Assembly (NCBI RefSeq): GCF_037975245.1
Contig: NC_092576.1
Coordinates: 76,501-140,500, forward strand
From: Apostichopus japonicus
Lineage: Eukaryota; Echinodermata; Holothuroidea; Aspidochirotida; Stichopodidae
Reading direction: 5' to 3'
DNA length: 64,000 nt
Within the stretch, counting starts at the first letter, position 1. Each line of letters opens with the position of its first letter. Positions 13,052 to 23,310 of this stretch are shown piece by piece. The position numbers were made by a program, and so were the translations under genes. Under the pieces are notes generated by a model. The model searched no databases and was not told the origin of the DNA. It saw nothing but the letters and a program-made list of their open reading frames with translations.

Positions 13052-13115
13052 AATAAAGTTACCTATTGTATTGTATCGATTTTAAAATCGATACAATACT
13101 ATAGATAACTTTATT
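13052..13115. repeat. long near-perfect palindrome
   Basis: 32-nt arms meeting at TTTT/AAAA (…GTATCGATTTT AAAATCGATAC…) with only two mismatches and no spacer. Confidence 0.92.
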
Positions 13116-13897
13116 ACTATTTTCTGACAATGGTTAACCTCTAAGGCGTATACGTGCACTAATTGTGGTGTGATACATGAGACAAGCTCATCTTTCACCG
13201 TTTTCGTCGGAAGGCTACAATATATCCAATGTGTATTGACAAGTGCAATGCATGACATGTGGTACTGTGAGGGGTAAGAGGGGTAACGGGAAGTGCAGGG
13301 AAAGGAGTGGGGTGGGGGTCAGCTCAATTTATTTTACTCTTTAAATGGATAAGGTATCTTATATATTCATGTGGTTTTCTTTCTTCAAATGCATGACCAG
13401 ATAATGTACAGCTTTCTTTGTGTCATCATAAGCTTTTTTTTTCATTGATAAGATCTCTAGCGGTGTCTATTTGTGGAATTTATGATTCGTTGAGGATGTT
13501 AAATACCTCATTTATTGATATTCATATACACATTGTATGTTAATTATTAAAAGGCATAGAGTACAAAGTTTGTGGTATGATGCATAGTGGGGAATTAGTT
13601 TGTGCCAGTACCTAAAGCCATTTCTGGTAAATAATTAATAAATAAGTATGTAATAAGTCTGGATGCGTCTGTAGACATTATTGTGTACAGCTAGGTGTAC
13701 AATATTAAACTAAAAAGCAAGACAATATCATCATAGAATGAGTCGTTTTCCTTTCGTTGATAAAATTACTGTACACATGCCGATTGTACCTTGCACTTAA
13801 AACTTTAGATAAGAAACATATCTTCGAACTTGAAACTTGAATTTGTTTGCTCTTTTCGGTATTTGAGAAGAAACAGACATAACCGACGATCTGTGAC

Positions 13898-13959
<62 letters not shown>

Positions 13960-15333
13960 CATATATATAGAACATATATATATATAGAACATATATATAT
14001 ATAGAACATATATATAGAACATATATATAGAACATATATATAGAACATATATATATATATATATAGAACATATATATATATATAGAACATATATATAGAA
14101 CATATATATAGAACATATATATAGAACATATATATAGAACATATATATATAGAACATATATATAAATATTTATATATATATATATTTTATAGCTAAATGT
14201 ATACTTTGATCGACATTCCATGGTAACAGTTGTGCCATTTCGTGGACTTCTACATATCGACAATTTGGTGTCCACGTATTGTTTGAGCAATATTTTGCGA
14301 CCGCTCATAGGTACCTATCACACAATGGAATACTTTTGCGGTGAGCGCCATCAATTTTGTGTCTGAGTCCCGTCTGTGGTCTTCAACCATTAAACACGTG
14401 TTGAAGTTGAATGACGTATAAGTTAGTGATTTCAAATTGGGTCATTAAAAGGACTTCATGTTTTACGGAAAATATTGATAGGTATATCTTCATTTCAAAG
14501 CTATCAATAATTGTATTTTAAGACTAGTCTTATCATACGCTAGTGAAACAATTGACACAAACACTAATAAAACTTAATGCAACACAGATATGTTAGTGTA
14601 GTCCTTACTCTTGACATGAGTGAGGCATTATTTCTACTGGGGGTTATCTCCACAACCATATAAAAGACAGGCTGTAATATATAACTTCCAATGCACATTT
14701 TAATGTAAAGTGATCACATACATCCCCAAATGTGTTATCAAGTTTCTAACTCACTATATATGTCCATTTATAAATTTGCAACATTCCGTTTGACGAATGC
14801 CGATGTTGTCTTTCTAACAAATTTGAAACTATTAAATGCACTTTCAGCACATCATTTGTGGTGAGGTGATTTAATTTCGTGTAGTCCAACAGAATGTATT
14901 CAATCAAAGGATTAACCTTAATGTCAAGATCTTGGTACTTTGAATAATCCTAAGTCAAATCTCTTTACAACCACAACTTTTCCATTAGTTTTATAAAGAT
15001 AAAACTTTTCCCACTCAAAATGAGGGTTTTAAGTAGACTAATTATACTGTCCCTTAGAAATGACTGAATGTAGACATATACAAAGACTCCCTATCACACA
15101 CAATTTATATAAAAACGCTAAGTGGACACCAATCAAGGCCCAAAAAGTGTATATCTCTAACCGACTATGTATGTAGTAAAAAAGACAGATGAAGGAGTTC
15201 CGTAGAAGTGTGCCTCGGCATTTATTAACTCAATTACACGTGTTTTCACAGATATATATATATAAATCGATATACAACTTTTGTCCACCAAATGTTAACT
15301 TTTAACAAATGTCGCCCAAAGGTAGGATTTATT

Positions 15334-15338
<5 letters not shown>
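13116..15338. other. intergenic, nothing recognised outside the microsatellite
   Basis: AT-rich; no coding frame except microsatellite by-products at 13900-14200. Confidence 0.5.
13902..14190. repeat. (TA)n followed by a TATATATAGAACA minisatellite
   Basis: Pure TA to about 13957, then about 15 units of (ta)4-7 gaaca up to 14160. Long open frames here (Ile-Tyr repeats) are by-products. Confidence 0.95.
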
Positions 15339-15394
<56 letters not shown>

Positions 15395-15452
15395 GGTTGG
15401 CGTCTATCTTGGCGCAGAGTGCTCTATGTCCATTGGACAGAGCGGAATATAT

Positions 15453-15487
15453 GATCGCTATAACGCGTGAAACTCCGAGTTACAACT
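15453..15487 (+). ncRNA. truncated hammerhead copy (core box lost)
   Basis: Keeps ATCGCTATAACGCG, GAAACTCCGAGTTACAACT but lacks the 5' stem I strand and CTGA, so it cannot fold as a hammerhead. Confidence 0.6.
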
Positions 15488-15516
15488 ACTAGTGATCCAC
15501 TAGTCTCATCTAGTAT

Positions 15517-15605
<89 letters not shown>

Positions 15606-15660
15606 ATATATATATAAATATATATATGTTGATACTAGATGAGACTAGTGGAACACTAGT

Positions 15661-15706
15661 AGTTGTAACTCGGAGTTTCACGCTTTATAGCGATCTTCAG
15701 ACAACT
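15661..15706 (-). ncRNA. hammerhead ribozyme motif, minus copy in the palindrome
   Basis: Identical in all 46 positions to 62528-62573 and to the inverted copy 15712-15757: AGTTGT, CTGAAGA, CGCT/AGCG, GAA, ACT/AGT, T, ACAACT. Confidence 0.72.
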
Positions 15707-15711
15707 CAGGC

Positions 15712-15757
15712 AGTTGTCTGAAGATCGCTATAAAGCGTGAAACTCCGAGTTACAACT
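15712..15757 (+). ncRNA. hammerhead ribozyme motif, plus copy in the palindrome
   Basis: Same 46-nt hammerhead as 15661-15706, opposite strand, starting five bases after it. The pair could also fold into one long perfect hairpin, which would compete with ribozyme folding. Confidence 0.72.
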
Positions 15758-15853
15758 ACTAGTGTTCCACTAGTCTCATCTAGTATCAACATATATTCCG
15801 CTCTGTCCAATGGACATAGAGCACTCTGCGCCAAGATAGACGCCAACCTACTC

Positions 15854-15885
<32 letters not shown>

Positions 15886-15933
15886 ATTGAAAACATAATG
15901 ATAAGAAAAATCCAGAACAGTGAAAAACTTCCA

Positions 15934-16004
15934 GCCTCCACCGGGATTCGAACCCGGGCCTCCCACTTTGTACGCGGACACCCTAACCACTAGGCTATGG
16001 ACGC
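15934..16004 (-). tRNA. tRNA-like sequence, anticodon ACA (Cys-type), probably a pseudogene or SINE head
   Basis: Minus strand: acceptor GCGTCCA/TGGAGGC (one G-G mismatch), D arm CCT-AGTGGTT-AGG, anticodon arm TCCGC-GTACAAA-GTGGG, T arm CCGGG-TTCGAAT-CCCGG. A and B boxes are good. An ACA anticodon is unusual, and the flank plus T half is repeated at 16132-16186, so a repeat-derived copy is more likely than a working gene. Confidence 0.5.
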
Positions 16005-16131
16005 TGATTGTATGTCCAGAGGTTCGAAACCTGTGTCGAACAATACTGGTTCTGTTTTTGGTGACATATTTGCCTTACTCTAGAGATCAAACATGGTGCT
16101 AACCAACTCGATGATCTCGAAAGTTGGGCAA

Positions 16132-16186
16132 CCCAGAACAGTGAAAAAAGTCCAGCCTCCACCGGGATTCGAACCCGGGCCTCCCA
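16132..16186 (-). repeat. direct repeat of 15912-15965 including the tRNA T-arm half
   Basis: ccagaacagtgaaaaa...ccagcctccaccgggattcg aacccgggcctccca occurs at both places 220 bp apart; here it ends after the T arm (ctccca). Confidence 0.8.
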
Positions 16187-17103
16187 TTTTAAGTTTTAGC
16201 GGATAGTTTCAAGTTGAAGTAGTGTAATAAACTGTAAATTTGTGCAAAATCTTATTCTTGGAATTATTTAAACAATTATAACAAGAATTAAAAACAATTG
16301 TTTTAAGTAAACTGTAAGTTGTTCACAAGTAAATGTCTTTCATAATTAAAGATTATTTTAGATAAATGTCACACCTAGTTGTCAGATATTTCCACGTGAA
16401 TAACCAATTTAAGGAGAAAAACCCAGTACTTTTTTCTGAGTATTTTTTTCCTCTTCTAAAATACCAGCGAAGTTAAACACCCTATGTCAATTCTCCTCGC
16501 TGAGGGTTACTATCCAAAGCAAGTGGCCACAAAGTTTCATTTATATTTTTTGGCAAAATTTGGAATTTTCAGTAAAATTCGTACACTGTATATAGCAGAG
16601 TAACATAATTAATATTATATCTGCTGTGGCTTCTTTGTGTACGAGAGTGACCTTTATGTTAACAATCCATAATGTCTGATCGTCTTCTACAACACATACA
16701 ATTATACTTTGAAGAAGTTTGTTTATTATTTGCTGGGAAATTCTGAGAACGTTTCGTGCCTAAGTGTTGTTACTGTAAGGACAATTATTTCGAGCACTTC
16801 CGTTGTCGATGACAATTCCATGGAATGAACCTGTTATCTACCGGTTTAACTGTGGGTTAGTCCATATATATATTTCTGATATATCTGATATATTATATCA
16901 ATACACACGATTTTTGTGTACTTTTATATTATCATCCTAAACTTGTATTCCTTTCTGGCGTTCCATAGACTTCTGCTCAACATCGATCTGCAGCCCAATC
17001 TCCAATATTTAAATCATCTGTCATATTCTGACAGATTCAGTTTAAACAATAATCGTTGAATCGTTGTCCTCGTTCGTGTATACACCTCGACTAAATTCTG
17101 GAC
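16187..17103. other. 3' flank of the sialyltransferase gene
   Basis: Would hold its 3' UTR on the minus strand; an AATAAA on that strand at about 16725 is the only possible poly(A) signal seen. Confidence 0.35.
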
Positions 17104-17386
17104 TCATCCAGTGACATTTGCAGCGGCTGTCACACAAGGATCATACACAAGCCGAAGTAGACCTCTTTTGTGCATATCTTTCAGCATTTTATGTTCCCTG
17201 TCAAAATTATGTGCCCTGGTGTGGAAATTAGTCAGGTTTGGCTGGTAGTAATGATGCAGTACCGGCCTGCCATGCGGGTCTTTCTCGTAGGGATAGAAAC
17301 CGTAGAGAGTAATGTTCACACAGAGTGACTCAGCGACAGCTAAGATGTCTATACCAGAGGATGGGTAACCTCGAAATTTCCATTCC
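17104..17386 (-). CDS. ST8Sia-like terminal exon with sialyl motifs S, III and VS
   Basis: Opens EWKFRGYPSSG, continues to HHYYQPNL and HNFDREHKML, and ends VYDPCVTAAANVTG before TGA. All catalytic-domain landmarks after motif L are on this one exon. Confidence 0.87.
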
Positions 17387-19066
17387 CTATAATGAAGTGC
17401 AATAAAATATAAAATAAATAAAAAAGGTATAGTATGAAAGAAAGAAAACGAACTTGGTTGTAATACTTCACTTTGCAATTAAGCTTGGATATATATTAAA
17501 AGTACGTACCTTCATTGGAAAGTAATACATGACAAAGAGGTCAGGGCGCGTATATCCAACCATCCTACCACCCCCCCCCCCACTCACTCGCCCACCACCA
17601 CCCCTCTATCGCCGGAGCTCACACAAAACTCCACAAGTATTTATTTTCACGACTTTGATTTAAACCTGATTAAGATTCTAATAATGCCGCAGAATGCACA
17701 ATTTGACCTCAAAAGTATTCATTTTTGTACGGGGTACCCCATCACGCTATGCGTGGGGGTCGCCTTCATTGACACAGGGCCTTCCTTTATCAACTCCTGG
17801 GTAAACCCTGCAAGTGGAATCAATTAAGTGCCATTTAAGAGAGGAAAAAAACATGATATCGATTAGTAGGCCGCGTATAAACGTGTAGCCTTAGAATAAC
17901 GGACGGACCCAGCCGACGTGAAAATATTTCGTATATCTTTTAGTCTAAAAACGGAGCACGACAGACGACAAGCTATTCGCTATCTCAACAAATGAATAAA
18001 TGCCAAACGAAAAAACGTGAAAATACTATGCCAAATAAAGCATCAATAATCATAACTTAAAACGGACTGCACACACACGTACACGCGCATAGGCATAAAG
18101 GGCAAAAGTGTTTTGTTCTCACATAAATACACCGATGTATATAGAAGAACAGATAGATGTTACACTTATTTTAGCACAGTGGTCCTTGCGCGCAAGGATT
18201 TTACACGACCAAGGAGCTTCCGAGAGGACTAAACCAATAACACCAGACCCCATCCCTCAGAATCAATGCTCGGAATGCATGTTAGCTTGCTTAAAGACTA
18301 GTTAAGTCAGTAAGCTCCGAAAGCCGTATATAAATAGTTGTTTCGATTTCTGGAAAATTCTCACTTATCCTCAATTCTTTTTCGCCACCCATTTTGTTTT
18401 CAGTTTTTTAGAAAACACCATATGCATATATATATATATGTTTATACTGACTTGGATTTAACGGCTTCAGTAACGTGCATCATACTGTAAGCAAGTTTCG
18501 GACGTAACTCATTCTCGGCAAAGAAGGTTGCAATCTTTTGTAGCCTGGTTGCGGAGTTATGTGCTTCGGTACTCTTAGCAAACCAGATAGTACTGTCGTT
18601 TAAGTGTCTCGTGATATATTTCATCATCGCATTGAGGCCATCGACGCCCGATTTCTTATCGACGAGGGTATTATACATGTTCGTCAATGTCTCATCATTG
18701 ATCATCATAACCGAAGTCTTGTTGCCGACATCTTGTTCGTAACTTTCCAATCCGGCAAAGTTCGCTCTAATCACCAAATCGTTGGCGTCTATCTCTTGCC
18801 CGCATCGGCTCTGGAGGATAATGCCTCCGTTCCCAATAATTGCACATTTTCTAACTTTTCTCAAGGTCCGATAAACCGGATCAATTTCATCTAAGGAACA
18901 GAAAGGTCGTCTCTGAAATTTCCCATTTGTGGCATCGCTTACAAGAGAAGATAAGTTCATTTGACGGATCATCGGAGAAAACTGTTGTCTAAATTTCATT
19001 AGGTCCGGCGAAACATTTTGATAAACTAAAATCACGGAATTCGGCTCAAAGCAAGACTCTTGATTT
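17104..19066 (-). CDS. ST8Sia-like sialyltransferase (GT29), 3' two coding exons; N-terminus not proven
   Basis: Exons are 19066-18452 (one base, 204 codons, two bases) and 17386-17104 (one base, 93 codons, TGA). The junction codon AA/G gives Lys, and the donor AA/gtcagt and acceptor attatag are canonical. GT29 enzymes transfer sialic acid from CMP-Neu5Ac onto glycans in the Golgi lumen. Sialyl motif L is plain (CAIIGNGG, SRCGQEID, DVGNKTS), as are motif S (PSSG, then Cys eleven residues after the Gly, then LYGFYPY), motif III (HHYY), motif VS (H-N-F-D-R-E) and the near-terminal DPC Cys. One deviation is RAN where ST8Sia proteins usually have RCN in motif L. The cytosolic tail and membrane anchor must lie in an upstream exon ending in phase 2. 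Acceptor linkage cannot be told from sequence; ST8Sia is favoured by the HHYY and VS forms. Confidence 0.85.
17387..18451 (-). other. intron of the ST8Sia-like gene
   Basis: gtcagt ... attatag; contains a C run at 17570-17582 and CCACC repeats. Confidence 0.85.
18452..19066 (-). CDS. ST8Sia-like exon with stem region and sialyl motif L
   Basis: The acceptor is tccttttcttcacag followed by AAATCAAG; only phase 2 upstream gives an open frame. The peptide starts NQESCFEPNS and contains motif L. The donor is AA/gtcagt. Confidence 0.87.
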
Positions 19067-20635
19067 CTGTGAAGAAAAGGAAAGGATGACAATTTACAAC
19101 CATTATTACCAAACATTGTCAATCATGTCGTGTACGAATCCACAGTGTTTCAAATTTTACTATTTACTGACCAACGTTTTGCAGATCCCTGGGTGGCATT
19201 CAAACTGGTTTCCTAAGTGATCCCAAATTTCACCTTCATCACCTTGACGACTCTCCAATGGTCAAATTGTCTACAAGGAAGAGGTATGCCTCTTTCACAA
19301 ATGAATGTGCGTGCTTAATTACAAAATGGTGTTACACTTTGCAACTTACTAAAGCACAAAAACACACACAAATATCGGCAGTAGTGTTTTATTTTCTCTC
19401 GAATTTTAAGCGATCCCTTAAATCTTTTTACGACCATTAAAGGGGTCACGAGGGTCAAAGGTTTTAAGCGATGCTTTGTAAAGACCTGTAAACAGCCTAC
19501 GATGAAACGCAGAACATGGCAAGATATGTTTTACATGTGTGCAGATCTGTATATTTATTATTTTTAAGTACGTTCATATATAGAATTGAACAAGTATCTG
19601 ATATGATCGTACATATATAATATTAAGCAAGTTGTTGTGTGTTGAGTCACTATAAGAGTGACTCCATTGTTTCTATATATTGCAGTCTGATTATCGGATA
19701 TCATCATAAATAATTGAGTATGTTGTAGTATGATGGCAACGTGACATCATGTTCGTCAATATTCGGGCGCACAATTTTAGAGAAAGATGACTATTAAGAT
19801 AAATGTTGTAAAAAAGTTGCGAGAATGGAGTCTCGAGAAGTTTATTGAAACTTTTGAAGGTAAAATATAGTGAGTTCAAATAAACTGCACCACTTATGAT
19901 CCATGTTTTAATCGTGTTGCTTATATTCTCATGCCTAATTCAGCAACGCTATCACGTTTTGTGTCCAGTTGTCAGACGAATATAGTCTAGGCCTACCCAC
20001 AGGCTTTCAAAATGATAGTTAGCCTATAGGTAGGCCTATATACTATAGGCTCGTGTAAGATTTCAAAATGAATGACAACTTACAAGTAATGTCTTGCAGA
20101 CTTTCACACATATACTTATATTTTTATGTTATATCCTGAGTTTACCAACAACCAGGCCCGTAGCCAGCGTGGATCACGGGGGGGGGGCGTGCCCCCGTGC
20201 AAGGGTCCGTGCCCCCCCTTGTAAAATATTGGTAAGAAAAAAGATTGCATGAAATTAAACGAATAAAATTGTAAAATGTTGTTGTTTACATGAATTGCAA
20301 TTTGTTTTTTAGTTTGAAAATTTAATTTCGAAGAGTATAGTTTGCAGCCTCCCTTTCCATCCGCCCTGATCTCCACCTGCCCCTTCCCACCCACTATAGT
20401 ATTTCTATGCTAAAACTGCAAACTCTCAATAGAAGTCCTGTATAGGCTACTGTAATTTTCACCAGGTTCTTCATACATGTAATGTATACAAATAATACGC
20501 GTGTTTCTACACCCCTTCACACGCGCGTTTCTACACCCCTTCACAATACAATGGAAAAGTTGCACAGTGATCATACACTCGGGGCACATTGTTGTAAAGT
20601 TGTTTTAGTTGGAGCTTTGCCTAACTACCTACAAT
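19067..20635. other. upstream of the sialyltransferase exon, probably intron
   Basis: A possible small minus-strand exon at 19150-19255 (ECHPGICKT) was not accepted because its best donor has the wrong phase. Otherwise only the MITE end at 20152. Confidence 0.35.
20152..20230. mobile_element. MITE left end (caggcccgtagccagcg)
   Basis: A terminus of the same general type followed by long G and C runs; no matching right end identified nearby. A possible isolated right end, ggctactggcctg, is at 35825-35837. Confidence 0.4.
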
Positions 20636-20800
20636 ATGGATCGCTTCCTTGTCAGGGGAAAGTCTTCAGCCCCTACTTCTTCCTCTGTATGCCCATCAGA
20701 TCTGGGCAAAGATTTGCCAGAGAGACCAATTTTAGCGTCATATCAGCCTAACAAATTTGGGGCAAGGCACAGATCATTCAATAAGGGGTGGTATGATCAA
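20636..20800 (+). pseudogene. hAT (ZMYM-type) transposase, N-terminal piece
   Basis: ATG at 20636 starts MDRFLVRGKSSAP, then DLGKDLPERPILASY, FGARHRSFNKGWYD and Q, the usual N-terminus of TTF-zinc-finger/ZMYM-like hAT transposases. The frame is broken at 20801 by a MITE terminus (CAGGGGCGTATCC). The continuation is found 11.8 kb away at 32631. It would have carried out cut-and-paste transposition; it is now inactive. Confidence 0.72.
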
Positions 20801-21073
20801 CAGGGGCGTATCCATGATTTTCTAACCCGGGGGCGCAAAGTAGGCCTACTATCTTAGCGGAGCGCCACCATCTTGGCGATGTCTTGGCGTTTTCTTCTGC
20901 CCTTCCTTTTCTCCCTTTCTAGTTTTTCTCTCTTTTTCTTTTGCCTTCCTTTCTCTCCTTCCTACTCTTTTTTCCCCTCTTTTTCCGCTTTCTTCTCTTT
21001 TCTTTCTCTCTCCTCCTTTGCATACCCGGGGGGGGGGCGCACGCCCCAACGCCTCTCCCTGGATACGCGCCTG
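20801..21073. mobile_element. MITE, CAGGGGCGTATCC family
   Basis: Both termini are present (CAGGGGCGTATCCA and TGGATACGCGCCTG). The inside has a GCGGAGCGCCACC box and a long pyrimidine stretch on the plus strand (about 20890-21020). The right flank (agagtgtatg) does not match the left ATCAA, so it is not a simple insertion with this right end. Confidence 0.72.
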
Positions 21074-21479
21074 AGAGTGTATGTTCAGCTGGCTTTCACC
21101 AGCCAGCCATGTAGATGATGAAGGGGGCTAGTAGTCCCAATGTTGTGATATTGAGCCTTAAGTTGTGGGCGGAGGTCATATATTCGTTTGAGATCACCAG
21201 GGGTCAAATTGTGGAAACCATTGTTTATCACAATATTTTAACAAGGACAGATGTCATATTTAGTACTTTGATGTATCACATTTAGTACAAGAAGCCAGTT
21301 GTTGAGGTCAATGGTCATTTCAGGACAGCCTGTGTCATTGTGAATTATTGTTTGTCACATCACCACACTGCTTTTCACTGTATTACTAAGATCAAAATGA
21401 CATCTAATGATCACCGTTTTATCTTTGTAACCATAACTTTGAAACAGCTTTGAACAATGAAAGGGAGGGGGGGGGGGGG

Positions 21480-21740
21480 GAAATTCCGCGAGACCGAAAT
21501 TAAAAAAAGGTCCGCGAGACCGAAATTGAAAAAAAGGTCCGCGAGACCGAAATTACAAAAAGGTCCGCAAGACCGAAACTACAAAAAGGTCAGCGAGAAC
21601 GAAATTTAAAAAAGGTCCGCGAGACCGAACTTAAAAAAAGGTCCGCAAGACCGAAACTACAAAAAGGTCAGCGAGACCGAAATTAAAAAAAGGTCCGCAA
21701 GACCGAAATTACAAAAAGGTCCGCGAGACCGAAACTATTA
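21480..21740 (+). repeat. minisatellite of GGTCCGCGAGACCGAA units (left arm)
   Basis: About nine units of 26-30 bp, each GGTCCGCGAGACCGAA plus an A-rich spacer. The core GGTC-cgcga-GACC is self-complementary. Confidence 0.92.
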
Positions 21741-22024
21741 CTAGGCCCCACGACATCGACGTAGCCAGAAATTTAAAGCGGGCACATTTTGAGATTGATA
21801 TGGGGGGGGGGGGGGTTCTGTTGAGATTTTTTGGAACAATGGAAGGTCCTTAGATGTGATCACGTGCAATGTTTTGCCAATTTCTTGAAGAAAAAAAATA
21901 CCTGTCACATTGCCGAAAACCAGAAGCATTTTTGTGTGTTTGTGCTATAAAATGAACAAATGTTAGGAAGTTAAATTATTTTAAAATTTATTGAGGAAAT
22001 TGTGACAACTGTTACGGGCTAGAG

Positions 22025-22840
22025 CCGTGGTTTTCAACCTTGGGCTCGCGGGCCCATTTGGGCCCGCGAAGCCGATTTTGTGGGCTCGCGAACATTGCCC
22101 CAGTAATGATTAAAAATTGTGGCATTTTGAGGGGCTGGTGGCGAAGGCACATGATGATGTTTCTTAGGAAGCCTCTTCGATGAAACCTTGTACAACGGGT
22201 AAAATTTACTCAACCCTAACCCTATAAGACTAGTATAAGAGAATTCGGTGACTCCCACCAACCACTGCACACTACGTATTACGTATTTACCAAGGGTATG
22301 ATGTGTGGAAGCCTAATTGGAATAACTTATACAGCGTGATATCTATACAGTCCGACACTTCTATCAGTTCTCCCGTTCTATTGTCAATACACAAAGTATT
22401 ATTACGTTTTCTTTATTTCTTAATTTGTTTTCAATAAATAGAAATTACCTCACCGATTCGAAATATATCTCCTTTAATACTACTGGGCCTCATATGCACA
22501 CGTCAAACGGTTTTGCTGCTTTTTTATTGCATTGTTCATCTCCATTTTTCTGCATTATTCTGATAGTGATAACGGTCACACATTTCTTATGAAACCAGTG
22601 TACCATTGAGGGTTGCAAGAAATCTTTGAGGCTCTAATTGGACAGTACCTGTCATCTGATCACGGAGGAACATACATAGCTCTGATTGAGTCCCCGGGTC
22701 ACTTGTGTCAAGAATACACTAATAAACGCTGTGAAATTGATTTTATGAAGTTGATAACTTTGCAGGGTAGGGTATGGGCTCGCGAGGACGGCTCGGAAGA
22801 CGAATTGGGCTCGTGATCGAAAAAAGGTTGAAAACCAAGG
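22025..22840. mobile_element. hAT (Charlie-like) non-autonomous element
   Basis: Ends CCGTGGTTTTCAACC and GGTTGAAAACCAAGG, close to the known CAGTGGTT.TCAACC hAT terminus, with 8-bp duplications ggctagag and ggctagaa. Subterminal GGGCTCGCGGGCCC. No intact coding frame. It sits between two oppositely oriented minisatellite arms. Confidence 0.85.
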
Positions 22841-22871
22841 GGCTAGAAGTTAAAAGTTGACCCCTAATTAC

Positions 22872-23310
22872 CTTCGGTCTCTCGGAACTTCGGTCTCGCG
22901 GACCTTTCTTTAATTTCGGTCTCGCGGACCTTTTTGTAATTTCGGTCTTGCGGACCTTCGGTCTCGCGGACCTTTTTAATTTCGGTCTAGCGGACCTTTT
23001 TAATTTCGGTCGCGCGGACCATTTTTTCATTTCGGTCTCGCGGACCTTTCTTTAATTTCGGTCTCGCGGACCTTTTTGTAATTTCGGTCTCGCGGACCTT
23101 CGGTCTCGCGGACCTTTTTTTTTATTTCGGTCTCGCGGACCTTCGGTCTCGCGGACCTTTTTAATTTCGGTCTAGCGGACCTTCGGTCTCGCGGACCTTT
23201 TTGTAATTTCGGTCTTGCGGACCTTCGGTCTCGCGGACCTTTTTAATTTCGGTCGCGCGGACCTTTTTGTAATTTCGGTCTCGCGGACCTTCAGTCTCGT
23301 GGACTGTATG
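22872..23310 (-). repeat. same minisatellite in inverted orientation (right arm)
   Basis: About sixteen TTCGGTCTCGCGGACC units, the reverse complement of the array at 21480-21740. Some units lack the T-rich spacer and stand head to tail (CGGACCTTCGGTCTCGCGGACC spacing). Confidence 0.92.

Larger units (their letters stand above)
15339..15886. mobile_element. palindromic cluster of solo hammerhead/pLTR-like units bounded by (TA)n
   Basis: From left: (TA)n; a tail in minus orientation (15393-15452) joined to a headless plus-strand piece (15453-15521); (TA)n at 15521-15628; a minus unit whose hammerhead is 15661-15706; five bases; a full plus unit (15712-15851); (TA)n again. The two complete hammerheads are head to head. 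No coding sequence is present. Confidence 0.82.

Noticed and set aside
13797-14308. Three overlapping open frames of Tyr-Ile-Cys-Ser repeats
   Set aside because: By-products of the TATATATAGAACA minisatellite; no homology expected.
19150-19255. Small minus-strand exon with ECHPGICKT before the sialyltransferase exon
   Set aside because: The good donor leaves phase 0 while phase 2 is needed; the phase-2 donor (AC/gttggt) is poor.
21480-23310. CRISPR-like array
   Set aside because: Spacers are A/T runs, not unique sequence, and the genome is eukaryotic; it is a minisatellite.
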